Positions 10,272-20,662 of a stretch of 64,000 nucleotides of DNA are shown piece by piece. Position 1 is the stretch's first letter, and every line of letters starts with the position of its first letter. The notes under the pieces are model-generated. The model worked only from the letters and a program-made list of their open reading frames with translations. It was not told the origin of the DNA and did no database searches. Origin of the DNA: Actinomycetes bacterium (lineage in GTDB: Bacteria > Actinomycetota > Actinomycetes > Actinomycetales > Microbacteriaceae). Both the position numbers and the translations under genes were made by a program. Where the stretch lies: positions 1-64,000 of the forward strand of contig JAEWJX010000042.1 of NCBI GenBank assembly GCA_023386365.1, written 5' to 3'.

Positions 10272-11969
10272 ATGAGCGAAACGCGTGCCACCACACCCAT
10301 CGACGCCATCGCGGAAGACTGGGTCACCACCCTCGTCGACCTCGTGCCCGATGTCGCCATCTACATCGGCGTCCCCGGTCGCACCGGCGAGTACGGCGAC
10401 CTGTCGCCCGCCGGGCACGACGCCCTCGCCGCCGCGACGCGATCCGTCGTGGGCCGCCTCGAGGCGGAGGCGCCGGTCGATGCCGTCGACGAGGTCACGA
10501 AGGCCGACCTGCTTGCCGAGTCGAAGCTGTCCCTCGAGGCGCACGACGCCAAGCTCCATCTGCGCGACCTGAACGTCATTGCGTCTCCCGCTCAGGAGAT
10601 CCGTGAAGCATTCGACCTGATGCCCACCGCCACCGAGGGGGACTGGGCCACGATTGCGGAGCGCCTCGGCAACCTCCCGGGCGCCGTGGATGGCTACATC
10701 GAGACCCTCCGTGCCGGGATCGCCGACGGGGTGGTACCGGCGAAGCGTCAGGTTCGCGAGGTCGCCGAGCAGGCGCGTCGCAACGGCAGTGGGAGCGGCT
10801 TCTTCCACGAGTTCGCCGCCGGCGCGGTCGCCGAGGGGGGTGCGACCCTTCCCGACTCGCTCCGCAGCGACCTCGCCCGTGGTGCCGACGCATCGGCTGC
10901 CGCCTACCGGCAACTGGCGGACTTCCTCGAGACCGAGCTGCTTCCCGCGGCCACCGAGCACGACGGCGTCGGCCGTGAGCTGTACGCCCTCCGCTCCCGT
11001 CACTTCCTGGGTGCCGAGATCGATCTCGACGAGACCTACGCGTGGGGTGTCGAAGAGCTCGAGCGCATGATCGACGAGCAGACCCGGGTCGCCCGCGAGA
11101 TCCTCCCCGGCTCGACGGTGGCCGAGGCCGTCGCTCACCTCGAGCAGGATGCCTCCCGCAAGCTTCACGGGACGGACGCCCTCAAAGCGTGGATGCAGGA
11201 ACTGAGCGATCGGGTGGTCGACGAGCTCGGCGGCACCCATTTCGACATCCCCGAACCGGTGCGCGCGCTGGAGTGCATGATCGCCCCCACCCAAGACGGC
11301 GGCATCTACTACACCGGCCCGAGTGACGACTTCAGCCGCCCGGGTCGGATGTGGTGGAGCGTTCCCGAAGGCGTCACCGAGTTCGACACTTGGCGTGAGA
11401 AGACGACCGTCTTCCACGAGGGGGTCCCCGGTCACCACCTGCAGATCGGTCAGGCCGTCTACAACCGTGCGCAGTTGAACACCTGGCGGCGCCAGCTCGC
11501 CGGCACGAGCGGCCACGCCGAGGGGTGGGCGCTCTACGCCGAACGGCTGATGGAGGAGCTGGGCTACCTGGACGACCCGGCGGACCGCCTGGGGATGCTC
11601 GACGGGCAGAGGATGCGCGCGGCCCGTGTGGTGCTCGACATCGGAGTGCACCTGGACAAGCCGAAGCCGCGCGTTCGCGGACTCGAACACCTCGACGCGA
11701 GCGGAATCTGGGACGCGGACTTCGCGCTCGAGTTCATGCGGGCGAACGTCAACATGGACGACGCCTTCGTGCGCTTCGAGGTGAACCGCTACCTCGGATG
11801 GCCGGGCCAGGCGCCCTCCTACAAGGTGGGGCAGCGCATCTGGGAGCAGATCCGCGACGACGCTCAGCGGCGCGAGGGTGCCGTGTTCTCGTTCCGCGGC
11901 TTCCACAAGAACGCGCTCGACCTCGGAGGCGTCGGACTCGACACGTTGCGCGCGGCGCTCCTTCCGTGA
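10272..11969 (+). CDS. DUF885 family protein, probable metallopeptidase
   Basis: A 565-residue protein of the DUF885 family. Near residue 382 it has HEGVPGHHLQ, a variant of a zinc HExxH-like centre that defines the family, followed about 35 residues on by GHAEGWALYAERL, which can supply further ligands. DUF885 proteins are generally considered soluble zinc carboxypeptidase-like enzymes, but the substrate of this one is not known. No signal peptide is seen, so it should be cytoplasmic. Its stop codon overlaps the next gene's GTG. Confidence 0.85.
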   Translation: MSETRATTPIDAIAEDWVTTLVDLVPDVAIYIGVPGRTGEYGDLSPAGHDALAAATRSVVGRLEAEAPVDAVDEVTKADLLAESKLSLEAHDAKLHLRDLNVIASPAQEIREAFDLMPTATEGDWATIAERLGNLPGAVDGYIETLRAGIADGVVPAKRQVREVAEQARRNGSGSGFFHEFAAGAVAEGGATLPDSLRSDLARGADASAAAYRQLADFLETELLPAATEHDGVGRELYALRSRHFLGAEIDLDETYAWGVEELERMIDEQTRVAREILPGSTVAEAVAHLEQDASRKLHGTDALKAWMQELSDRVVDELGGTHFDIPEPVRALECMIAPTQDGGIYYTGPSDDFSRPGRMWWSVPEGVTEFDTWREKTTVFHEGVPGHHLQIGQAVYNRAQLNTWRRQLAGTSGHAEGWALYAERLMEELGYLDDPADRLGMLDGQRMRAARVVLDIGVHLDKPKPRVRGLEHLDASGIWDADFALEFMRANVNMDDAFVRFEVNRYLGWPGQAPSYKVGQRIWEQIRDDAQRREGAVFSFRGFHKNALDLGGVGLDTLRAALLP

Positions 11970-12592
11970 CGACGCCAGCCGGGCATCCCGGTGCGCCGTG
12001 GGCGTCGGCGTTGGGGGAGCACCTCGACGAACTCTCACCCGCTCTGGCGGCCTACTTCGGTGGTTCGCCCGAGGGGTCGCACGGGATCGGCGAAGGGGTC
12101 TTCACCACCGTCGGCAGTCGGCGGGTGTGGCTGTGGCCGCTGCTTGCGATCCTCGGCCGCTGGAACATCGTTTGGCCGCTGTGGGAGCGCGAGGTGCCCT
12201 TCACCATCGTGAACGTACCGACCCCTCACGGGCTGATCGCGGTGCGACGGTTCCGTTTCGCGTCGGGCGACAAGGTGATGACCGATCGCATCCTGTGGAC
12301 GCCGCGCGGACTCCGTCAGCGCCTCGGTTCCGGTGAGCGGGTGGTGGCCGAGATGTTCGTGGAACCGGAATCGGGCGGCCTGCGGATCAGGTCGGGCCGG
12401 GTCGGCATCCGGATGCTGGGGCTGCGGTTCAGCCTCCCCGCGGCATGGTCGCCGCGGATCGTCGTGCACGAGCGGACGCTTGCGGATGGGCGTCAGCATG
12501 TCTCGTTGACGATGGACCTGCCGGTTGTGGGACGCGCCTACGAGTACGCGGGTGCTTTCGAGTACCGCATCGAGAGGGCGGCGCGACCGTGA
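11966..12592 (+). CDS. DUF4166 domain-containing protein
   Basis: A 208-residue protein of unknown function. It resembles DUF4166 proteins, which have a short helical start (LGEHLDELSPALAAYFG) followed by a beta-rich barrel (GSRRVWLWPL, FRFASGDKVMTDRI, SLPAAWSPRIVVHERTL). The GTG start overlaps the DUF885 stop as GTGA, and its own stop overlaps the next gene's GTG in the same way, so the three are translationally coupled. DUF4166 is often encoded with or fused to a TIGR01777-type epimerase, which fits here. A longer upstream reading frame exists but lies inside DUF885. Confidence 0.8.
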   Translation: MTTPAGHPGAPWASALGEHLDELSPALAAYFGGSPEGSHGIGEGVFTTVGSRRVWLWPLLAILGRWNIVWPLWEREVPFTIVNVPTPHGLIAVRRFRFASGDKVMTDRILWTPRGLRQRLGSGERVVAEMFVEPESGGLRIRSGRVGIRMLGLRFSLPAAWSPRIVVHERTLADGRQHVSLTMDLPVVGRAYEYAGAFEYRIERAARP

Positions 12593-13554
12593 CGGGGCGC
12601 GTTGTGGTCGCGGGGGCGTCGGGGTTCATGGGGCGCCATCTGGTCGCCTCCTGGCGTGCCGCGGGACGCGAGGTGCTCACGGTGGGGCGCGGCGACGCGG
12701 ATGCGCGGTGGGGCGACACCGACGGCATCCGTCGGGTTCTCGACGGGAGCGACCTGCTCGTGAACCTCGCGGGCAAGAGCGTGAACTGCCGCTACGACGC
12801 GACGAACCGCGCCGAGATCCTGCGTTCGCGGGTCGCGACGACTCGCGAGCTGGGGGAGGCGGTGGCGTCGTGTGCGACCCCGCCGTCGACGTGGATCAAC
12901 TCCTCCACGGCCACCATCTACCGGCACGCCGAGGATCGGCCGCAGACGGAGTCCGACGGCGAGCTCGGTTCGGGCTTCTCCGTCTCGGTCGCGAAGGCGT
13001 GGGAGCAGGAGCTCTTCTCCGCCGACACTCCGTCGACCCGACGCGTCGCGATCCGCACCGCCATCGTGCTCGGTGACGGCAGCGCGCTCATCCCATTGCT
13101 GAGACTCGCCCAGTTCGGCCTCGGCGGTCCGCAGTGGGACACCCCATGGTTCTCCACGCGCGCGCGTCGCGCGGCGGGCACCCAGCACCGGTTCGCGGCC
13201 CACTGGGGGCGTCAGATGTTCAGCTGGATCCACCTCGACGACGTCGTCGGTGCAATCGACTTCCTGGAGCAGCACTCCGAGCTCGAGGGCGTGGTGAATC
13301 TCTCCTCGCCGCATCCGGTGACCGGCGTGGAACTCATGCGCACGGTGCGGCGAGCGGTGGGGATGCCCATCGGCGTGCCCGCGCCCCGGCCCGTGCTCGA
13401 GGTGGGCGCCTGGATGATCCGCACCGAGACCGAGCTGCTGCTGAAGAGCAGATGGGTGGTGCCCGAGCGCCTTCTCGCGGCGGGATACGGATTCCAGTAC
13501 CCCAGGCTGCGACCCGCGATTGAGGGGATCGTGGCGCAGCGGAGGGCTGCGTAG
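12589..13554 (+). CDS. TIGR01777-type NAD-dependent epimerase / short-chain sugar-nucleotide fold protein
   Basis: A 321-residue extended SDR protein. The N-terminal Rossmann motif is VVAGASGFMGRHL (residues 5-17), followed by LVNLAGKSVNCRY, a signature of the YfcH/TIGR01777 group, and the C-terminal DUF1731-like segment WVVPERLLAAGYGFQYP. In the usual catalytic position the motif reads NSSTATIYRH, which keeps the YRH triplet of this group. The substrate is unknown. It is coupled to the DUF4166 gene by a GTGA overlap. Confidence 0.87.
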   Translation: MTGRVVVAGASGFMGRHLVASWRAAGREVLTVGRGDADARWGDTDGIRRVLDGSDLLVNLAGKSVNCRYDATNRAEILRSRVATTRELGEAVASCATPPSTWINSSTATIYRHAEDRPQTESDGELGSGFSVSVAKAWEQELFSADTPSTRRVAIRTAIVLGDGSALIPLLRLAQFGLGGPQWDTPWFSTRARRAAGTQHRFAAHWGRQMFSWIHLDDVVGAIDFLEQHSELEGVVNLSSPHPVTGVELMRTVRRAVGMPIGVPAPRPVLEVGAWMIRTETELLLKSRWVVPERLLAAGYGFQYPRLRPAIEGIVAQRRAA

Positions 13555-13557
13555 CCT
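13552..13557 (+). promoter_or_regulatory. -10 hexamer TAGCCT before the second lipoprotein gene
   Basis: TAGCCT overlaps the stop of the epimerase gene and ends six bases before the ATG at 13564, with no ribosome site between: leaderless layout. Confidence 0.5.
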
Positions 13558-13563
13558 CGATCC

Positions 13564-14379
13564 ATGCCTTCTCATGGTCGCGGTATCCGGGTCGCCGTCA
13601 CGTGCGCGGTCGTCGCGATCGTCGCGGTCGGCTGTGCCGTCCCGTCGGTGGGGCCGCTTCCGGGGGACGACTGCATCTCGGGCGCTGCGGAGCTCGCACC
13701 CGATCTGACGTTGGGACCGGGGATCGCATCGCACTTCGACTACACCATCGTGGAATCCGATATCCGCGAGGCCCGCACCAAGTTCGGCGGCCAGCCGGTG
13801 TGGCTCGAGCAGCCGCAGTGGCCGCTCGACTCGGCCGGCGAGCCGATGCAGTTCTACGGACAGGTCGCTCTCGACGCCGCGGCGCCGGAACTCGCCGGCA
13901 GCATGGCGTACCTGTTCGTCGGTGGCACGTCCCGCTCGGACGGAGAGCCCTGGGCCGCCTACTCCGGTGACAATGCCGTCGTCATCCAGCCTGACGGGGT
14001 GCTGACGACACCGATCGTCGACTCGGCGACGGGGCCCGGAGTGACGGTGTCGGCGTGGGAGGAGCGCGACGGAGCTCAGGTGGAGGTCACGGGGGCGGCC
14101 GTGGATGTCGTGGAAACCCCGGTGGAGGAACCCGCCTACCGGGGCGCGGGGGATGGGCACTGGACCGAAGAGGAGTGGCGGGCCGTCGTCCCCGACAAGA
14201 CGGGAGGCGTGCCGGCGTGGGTCCAGGGTGCGGAGTTCCCCGATTGCGGGCGGATGGCGACCATGATCGTCCAGTACAGCGGCTGGTACGTCGATCCGCT
14301 GCCGGCGGATGCGGGGGTTCTGTTCGCGTTCGTCGATCCGGTCGCACGAGAAGGGCGCGCCGTCATCCAGTCGCACTGA
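13564..14379 (+). CDS. Putative lipoprotein, function unknown
   Basis: A 271-residue protein with a lipoprotein signal peptide ending in the lipobox VAVGC (cysteine 24), so it is expected to be membrane-anchored outside the cell. The mature part has no domain that I recognise. It is rich in acidic and proline residues and has one Cys pair candidate (DDCISG near 36 and FPDCGRM near 225), which could form a disulfide after export. It lies between the epimerase and rpsA. Confidence 0.75.
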   Translation: MPSHGRGIRVAVTCAVVAIVAVGCAVPSVGPLPGDDCISGAAELAPDLTLGPGIASHFDYTIVESDIREARTKFGGQPVWLEQPQWPLDSAGEPMQFYGQVALDAAAPELAGSMAYLFVGGTSRSDGEPWAAYSGDNAVVIQPDGVLTTPIVDSATGPGVTVSAWEERDGAQVEVTGAAVDVVETPVEEPAYRGAGDGHWTEEEWRAVVPDKTGGVPAWVQGAEFPDCGRMATMIVQYSGWYVDPLPADAGVLFAFVDPVAREGRAVIQSH

Positions 14380-14405
14380 CGGGAGGCGCCCGGATCGGGT
14401 AGTAT
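14376..14405 (+). promoter_or_regulatory. rpsA promoter
   Basis: CTGACG (14376-14381, a 4/6 match to TTGACA) and TAGTAT (14400-14405) are separated by 18 bp. The transcript would start near 14412 and carry a leader of about 110 nt. The -35 part overlaps the end of the lipoprotein gene. Confidence 0.5.
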
Positions 14406-14523
14406 TGAGCGTTGCTTTGTGCAACGTCCCTATCCGCATGCCTGCGGAGTACCTTCAGAATCATCTCTCCGCGGGCCCGATTGTGCTTACGCAAGTAAGC
14501 GTCCACTCCGGAGCACCCACTAC
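14406..14523 (+). promoter_or_regulatory. Structured 5' leader of rpsA
   Basis: Between the promoter and the rpsA ATG are three hairpins: CGTTGC-TTTGT-GCAACG (14410-14426), CCGCA-TGCC-TGCGG (14434-14447) and GCTTAC-GCAA-GTAAGC (14485-14500, a GNRA tetraloop). In addition CTCCG at 14467-14471 can pair with CGGAG at 14509-14513, enclosing the third hairpin and covering the only Shine-Dalgarno-like GGAG, ten bases before the ATG. This suggests translational control, perhaps by S1 itself. It is read from sequence only. Confidence 0.45.
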
Positions 14524-15987
14524 ATGACTACCGCAACGACCGCCTCGGCCACCAAGCAGGTCGCCATCAACGACATCGGATCTGCTGAAGACTTCCTGGC
14601 CGCGGTCGAACTGACCCTCAAGTTCTTCAACGACGGAGACCTCATCGAAGGCACCGTCGTCAAGATCGACCGCGACGAGGTCCTCCTCGACGTCGGCTAC
14701 AAGACCGAGGGTGTCATCCCCTCGCGCGAGCTCTCCATCAAGCACGACGTCGACCCGAGCGAGGTCGTCTCCGTCGGCGACAGCGTCGAGGCGCTCGTCC
14801 TCCAGAAGGAGGACAAGGAAGGCCGCCTCATCCTGTCGAAGAAGCGCGCTCAGTACGAGCGTGCCTGGGGCGACGTGGAGAAGATCAAGGACGCCGACGG
14901 CGTGGTGACCGGTTCGGTCATCGAGGTCGTCAAGGGTGGCCTCATCGTCGACATCGGCCTCCGTGGCTTCCTCCCGGCATCGCTCATCGAGCTGCGTCGC
15001 GTCCGCGACCTCACGCCGTACCTCGGCCAGGAGATCGAGGCGAAGATCCTCGAGCTCGACAAGAACCGCAACAACGTGGTCCTCAGCCGCCGCGCGCTGC
15101 TCGAGCAGACCCAGTCGGAGTCGCGTTCGACCTTCCTCAACAACCTCCAGAAGGGACAGGTCCGCAAGGGCGTCGTCTCCTCGATCGTCAACTTCGGTGC
15201 GTTCGTCGACCTGGGCGGCGTGGACGGCCTCGTGCACGTCTCGGAGCTCTCGTGGAAGCACATCGAGCACGCGTCCGAGGTCGTCGAGGTGGGCCAGGAG
15301 GTCACCGTCGAGATCCTCGAGGTCGACCTGGACCGCGAGCGCGTGTCGCTCTCGCTCAAGGCGACCCAGGAGGACCCGTGGCAGGTCTTCGCCCGCACCC
15401 ACGCGATCGGTCAGATCGCACCGGGCAAGGTCACCAAGCTCGTTCCGTTCGGTGCGTTCGTTCGCGTCGCGGACGGCATCGAGGGCCTCGTGCACATCTC
15501 GGAGCTGTCGGGCAAGCACGTCGAGCTGGCCGAGCAGGTCGTGTCGGTGGGTGACGAGGTCTTCGTCAAGGTCATCGACATCGACCTCGAGCGTCGCCGC
15601 ATCTCGCTCAGCCTCAAGCAGGCCAACGAGGGCATCGACCCGAACAACGCCGAGTTCGACTCGGGCCTCGCCGCTCTGTACGGCATGGTCACCGAGTACG
15701 ACGAGCAGGGCAACTACAAGTACCCGGAGGGCTTCGACCCGACCTCGGGCGAGTGGCTCGAGGGCTTCGAGGCTCAGCGCGACGCCTGGGAGGCCGAGTA
15801 CGCGGCCGCTCAGACCCGCTGGGAGGCCCACAAGAAGCAGATCCTGGCTGCCGCCGAGATCGAGGACTCGTTCGAGTCGTCGCGTCCCTCCGGCAACTCG
15901 TTCTCTTCAGAGAGCAGCTCGGGCGGCACCCTCGCCGACGACGAGTCGCTCGCCGCTCTGCGCGAGAAGCTCAGCAGCAACTCCTGA
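14524..15987 (+). CDS. rpsA: 30S ribosomal protein S1
   Basis: A 487-residue protein that binds mRNA at the 30S subunit. It contains four S1 (OB-fold) repeats, at roughly 35-110, 120-190, 205-280 and 290-365, shown by repeated segments such as GTVVKIDRDEVLLDVGYKTEG, GVVSSIVNFGAFVDLGGVDG and GKVTKLVPFGAFVRVADGIEG (each a variant of the same strand pattern). Four repeats rather than six is usual for actinobacteria. The C-terminal 120 residues are acidic and serine-rich. I chose the ATG at 14524 (MTTATTASATK); longer upstream frames would run through the leader hairpins. Confidence 0.96.
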   Translation: MTTATTASATKQVAINDIGSAEDFLAAVELTLKFFNDGDLIEGTVVKIDRDEVLLDVGYKTEGVIPSRELSIKHDVDPSEVVSVGDSVEALVLQKEDKEGRLILSKKRAQYERAWGDVEKIKDADGVVTGSVIEVVKGGLIVDIGLRGFLPASLIELRRVRDLTPYLGQEIEAKILELDKNRNNVVLSRRALLEQTQSESRSTFLNNLQKGQVRKGVVSSIVNFGAFVDLGGVDGLVHVSELSWKHIEHASEVVEVGQEVTVEILEVDLDRERVSLSLKATQEDPWQVFARTHAIGQIAPGKVTKLVPFGAFVRVADGIEGLVHISELSGKHVELAEQVVSVGDEVFVKVIDIDLERRRISLSLKQANEGIDPNNAEFDSGLAALYGMVTEYDEQGNYKYPEGFDPTSGEWLEGFEAQRDAWEAEYAAAQTRWEAHKKQILAAAEIEDSFESSRPSGNSFSSESSSGGTLADDESLAALREKLSSNS

Positions 15988-16002
15988 GCCTCGGCTCAGA
16001 CG

Positions 16003-16032
16003 GATGGCCGGTCCCTTCGAGGGCCGGCCATC
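16003..16032. terminator. Bidirectional terminator between rpsA and DUF4126
   Basis: GATGGCCGG (16003-16011) pairs with CCGGCCATC (16024-16032), with an inner CCC/GGG pairing around TTCGA. It lies between two convergent genes and can serve both. The T-tail is weak, as is common at this GC content. Confidence 0.75.
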
Positions 16033-16037
16033 TGGCG

Positions 16038-16655
16038 TTAAGCGGCGGGGATCTCCGGCACGCCCGCCGATGCACGTTCCCGGCGTCGACGATTGAGGGT
16101 TCGGATGATCAGCACGAATCCGATGATCATGGCGGCGAACGCGAGCACGATGAGTACGGGTGCGACCAGCGCGAGCAGCACGAGTGTGAGGCTCGCCCCG
16201 TCCTCGGCGGTGCTCAGCACGGGAGCGGCGACCCCGCCGGTGGCCAGGTTCGCAATCGGCCGCACAGCCATCTTCCCCAGGTGCACGAGCAGCGCGAGCC
16301 CGATGCCGATCGCCACCGGCACCCACGCGCCCGAGGTGAAGAAGGTCTCCGGGTCGTCGACGGCGACCGTGGTGGTGCCGACACCGCCCGCGAACACGAT
16401 TCCGCCGGATGCGGGACGCACGATCGTCTGGATCCAGTCGTTCACGGAGTCGACGGCCGGGATCTTGTCGGCGACGATCTCGAGCACCAGCAGCGCACCG
16501 ATGATCACCAGCACCCACTCGTTCGACAACCAGGTCCACCCGCTGGGGAGGCCGATCCAGTCGAACCGTGCCGCGAGACCCATGACCAGCAACGGGATGT
16601 AGGCGTTGAGGCCAGCGGCGGCCGCGAGGCCCGCCCCGGTGAGAAGCTCCAGCAT
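16038..16655 (-). CDS. DUF4126 domain-containing membrane protein
   Basis: A 205-residue membrane protein with about five hydrophobic segments: residues 5-30 (GAGLAAAAGLNAYIPLLVMG), 48-62, 85-100, 110-128 and 155-185. It ends in a basic tail (RTLNRRRRERA). The N-terminal glycine/asparagine motif GLNAYIP is typical of DUF4126. Function is unknown. The start is supported by TAGCAT six bases upstream on the minus strand. Confidence 0.85.
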   Translation of the reverse strand: MLELLTGAGLAAAAGLNAYIPLLVMGLAARFDWIGLPSGWTWLSNEWVLVIIGALLVLEIVADKIPAVDSVNDWIQTIVRPASGGIVFAGGVGTTTVAVDDPETFFTSGAWVPVAIGIGLALLVHLGKMAVRPIANLATGGVAAPVLSTAEDGASLTLVLLALVAPVLIVLAFAAMIIGFVLIIRTLNRRRRERASAGVPEIPAA

Positions 16656-16661
16656 GCCGCC

Positions 16662-16667
16662 ATGCTA
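16662..16667 (-). promoter_or_regulatory. -10 hexamer TAGCAT of the DUF4126 gene (leaderless)
   Basis: On the minus strand TAGCAT is followed by GGCGGC and then the ATG at 16655. The divergent GNAT promoter hexamer starts only 11 bp away, at 16679, so the two promoters lie back to back. Confidence 0.55.
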
Positions 16668-16678
16668 CGGCGCACTCC

Positions 16679-16684
16679 TAGGCT
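16679..16684 (+). promoter_or_regulatory. -10 hexamer TAGGCT of the GNAT gene (leaderless)
   Basis: TAGGCT, six bases, then the ATG at 16691. No Shine-Dalgarno. Confidence 0.55.
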
Positions 16685-16690
16685 GGCGAC

Positions 16691-17482
16691 ATGACCGACC
16701 TCCCGTCCCGTGAGGATCTGCTGGCCTTCTTCGATGCGGAGGCACGTCGCGTGGCCCCGGCGGCCGCGGAGGGACGCCCGTTCGCTCTCGACGGACCGAT
16801 CATGCGTGTCGAGTTCGAATCCACCGGCGTGGTGGTGGCGCCCAACGACTTGCACGTCGACGGTCCCGATCTGGAGCGGCTCATCGAACGGCAGGTGCGC
16901 CATTTCGCGGAACGGGGACTTCCGGTGGAGTGGAAGACCTACGCCGACGACCGTCCCGACACCCTCATCCCGTTGCTGCTGGCGGCCGGGTTCGAGCCGG
17001 AACCGGTCGAGGCGGTGATGGTGGCATCCTCTTCTGAATGGCGGGCGGGGCGGGTCCCGGAACCTGTCGGAGTCGACATCCGGGAGGCTGTCGATGAGGA
17101 GTTCACGGACGTCGCCGACCTGATCGGCGAGATCTGGGGAGCCGATCATGGCTGGCTGGTCGGCGAGTTCCAGCACCTGCGCGCGGAGTTGGGCGACGGC
17201 ATCCGGATCTTCGTCGCCACCGCCGAGGGACGTCTCGTGTCGGCGGCGTGGCTCGTGATGCGCGCCGAGACGCGGTTCGCTGGCCTCTGGGGTGGGTCGA
17301 CGCATCCGGACTACCGTCGCCGTGGTGTCTATCGCACCCTCGTCGCGGCGCGGGCGGCGATCGCCGCGCAGGAGGGCTACCCGTTCCTGCGGGTCGACGC
17401 GTCGGCGATGAGTCGACCCGTGCTCGACGAGTTGGGCTTCGTGCAGCTCACCACGACGACGCCGTATGTCTGGTCGCCCTGA
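16691..17482 (+). CDS. GNAT family N-acetyltransferase
   Basis: A 263-residue protein. The C-terminal half (about 125-260) is a GNAT acetyltransferase domain, with the acetyl-CoA loop in the form HPDYRRRGVYRTLV (RxxGxx-type) and the strand FAGLWGGST before it. The N-terminal 120 residues look like a degenerate second GNAT-like domain (LIPLLLAAGFEPEPVEAVMV is the usual end-of-domain pattern). The substrate cannot be inferred. It precedes coaE by 31 nt on the same strand. Confidence 0.85.
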   Translation: MTDLPSREDLLAFFDAEARRVAPAAAEGRPFALDGPIMRVEFESTGVVVAPNDLHVDGPDLERLIERQVRHFAERGLPVEWKTYADDRPDTLIPLLLAAGFEPEPVEAVMVASSSEWRAGRVPEPVGVDIREAVDEEFTDVADLIGEIWGADHGWLVGEFQHLRAELGDGIRIFVATAEGRLVSAAWLVMRAETRFAGLWGGSTHPDYRRRGVYRTLVAARAAIAAQEGYPFLRVDASAMSRPVLDELGFVQLTTTTPYVWSP

Positions 17483-17513
17483 CGGGTGTCGCGGTCCGTG
17501 CGACGATGGGCGC

Positions 17514-18131
17514 ATGCTCGTGGCCCTCACGGGAGGCATCGCCTCCGGCAAGTCGACCGTCGCCCGCCGTCTGCAGGAGCTCGGCGCCGTCGTGGTGGAT
17601 GCTGATCAGGTGGCCCGCGATGTCGTCGAGCCGGGGACTCCGGCGCTCGCGCGCATTGCGGAGGAGTTCGGTCCCTCGGTGATCGCGGCGGACGGCAGCC
17701 TCGATCGTGCCGCCCTGGGATCGATCATCTTCGCGGATGAGGCGGCGCGTCAGACGCTCAACGCCATCACCCATCCCGCAGTCGGCGAACGTTCGCGGTC
17801 GTTGTTCTCAGCGGCGCAGGCGGCCGATCCGGCCGTGGTGGTGGTCTACGACGTGCCCTTGCTGGTCAACGAGCGCGGCGAGGGTCGGGTGGGGGAGTTC
17901 GACCGGGTGGTCGTCGTCACCGCCGACGAAGAGACCCGCGTCCGGCGGCTGATCGACCTCCGGGGGCTGCCGGAGGCGGATGCGCGGAGGCGGATCGCGT
18001 CTCAGGCTCCGGAATCCGCGCGTCTCGCGATCGCGGACCATGTGATCGACGCGAACGGCGACCGCGAGGACACGCTCAGACAGGTGGACGAACTATGGGC
18101 GACCCTGCGCGCTGTCGGGGGCGATGCCTAG
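17514..18131 (+). CDS. coaE: Dephospho-CoA kinase
   Basis: Final step of coenzyme A synthesis: phosphorylates the 3' hydroxyl of dephospho-CoA using ATP. The 205-residue protein starts MLVALTGGIASGKST, whose P-loop GGIASGKS is diagnostic, and has DADQVARDVVEPG and VVYDVPLLVN, all typical of CoaE. I took the ATG at 17514 because the P-loop begins at residue 7, as in the family; an upstream frame start would add 16 unrelated residues. A weak GACGAT lies six bases before the start. Confidence 0.94.
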   Translation: MLVALTGGIASGKSTVARRLQELGAVVVDADQVARDVVEPGTPALARIAEEFGPSVIAADGSLDRAALGSIIFADEAARQTLNAITHPAVGERSRSLFSAAQAADPAVVVVYDVPLLVNERGEGRVGEFDRVVVVTADEETRVRRLIDLRGLPEADARRRIASQAPESARLAIADHVIDANGDREDTLRQVDELWATLRAVGGDA

Positions 18132-18134
18132 GCT
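18129..18134 (+). promoter_or_regulatory. -10 hexamer TAGGCT of uvrB (leaderless)
   Basis: TAGGCT overlaps the coaE stop and ends six bases before the uvrB ATG. No Shine-Dalgarno and no GAAC-N4-GTTC type SOS box are visible upstream. Confidence 0.55.
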
Positions 18135-18140
18135 GGAATC

Positions 18141-20215
<2,075 letters not shown>

Positions 20216-20219
<4 letters not shown>

Positions 20220-20662
20220 GCGCGATGGATCAGAGGGTCAGTCTCATCACGCTCGGCGTGGCCGATGTCGCGCGTTCGCTTGCGTTCTATCGCGCTCTTG
20301 GCTGGACCGAGCACCAGCGGGCCTCGGAGGAGGGTGAGATCGCCTTCTTCCAGGCGGGTGGGATCGTCGTCGCCCTGTGGAGCCGAGCCGATCTCGCCGT
20401 CGACTCGACCGTCGTCGACGGCGACGGATGGGGCGGGGTCACGTTGGCGCACAACGTGGGCACCCGCGCCGAAGTCGACGCCCTGCTCGAACTCGCGCGG
20501 TCCGCGGGTGCACGCATCGGCCGACCGGGAGCTGAGACCGAGTGGGGCGGATACTCGGGCGTATTCGTCGATCCCGACGGCCACCCGTGGGAGGTCGCGC
20601 ACAATCCGTATTGGGGGCTCGGGAGCGACGGCGCCGTCGACCTCGACGGGCCATCGGCATGA
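20216..20662 (+). CDS. VOC family (glyoxalase-like) protein
   Basis: A 148-residue protein of the vicinal-oxygen-chelate superfamily. It shows the paired beta-alpha-beta-beta-beta modules: ITLGVADVARSLAFYRALGW at the start and the C-terminal GVFVDPDGHPWEVAHNP, whose Asp-Pro-Asp-Gly turn and Glu are family hallmarks. The substrate is unknown. The start overlaps the uvrB stop and the end overlaps the next gene, so the three are translationally coupled; a second start, MDQRVS, lies three codons in. Confidence 0.88.
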
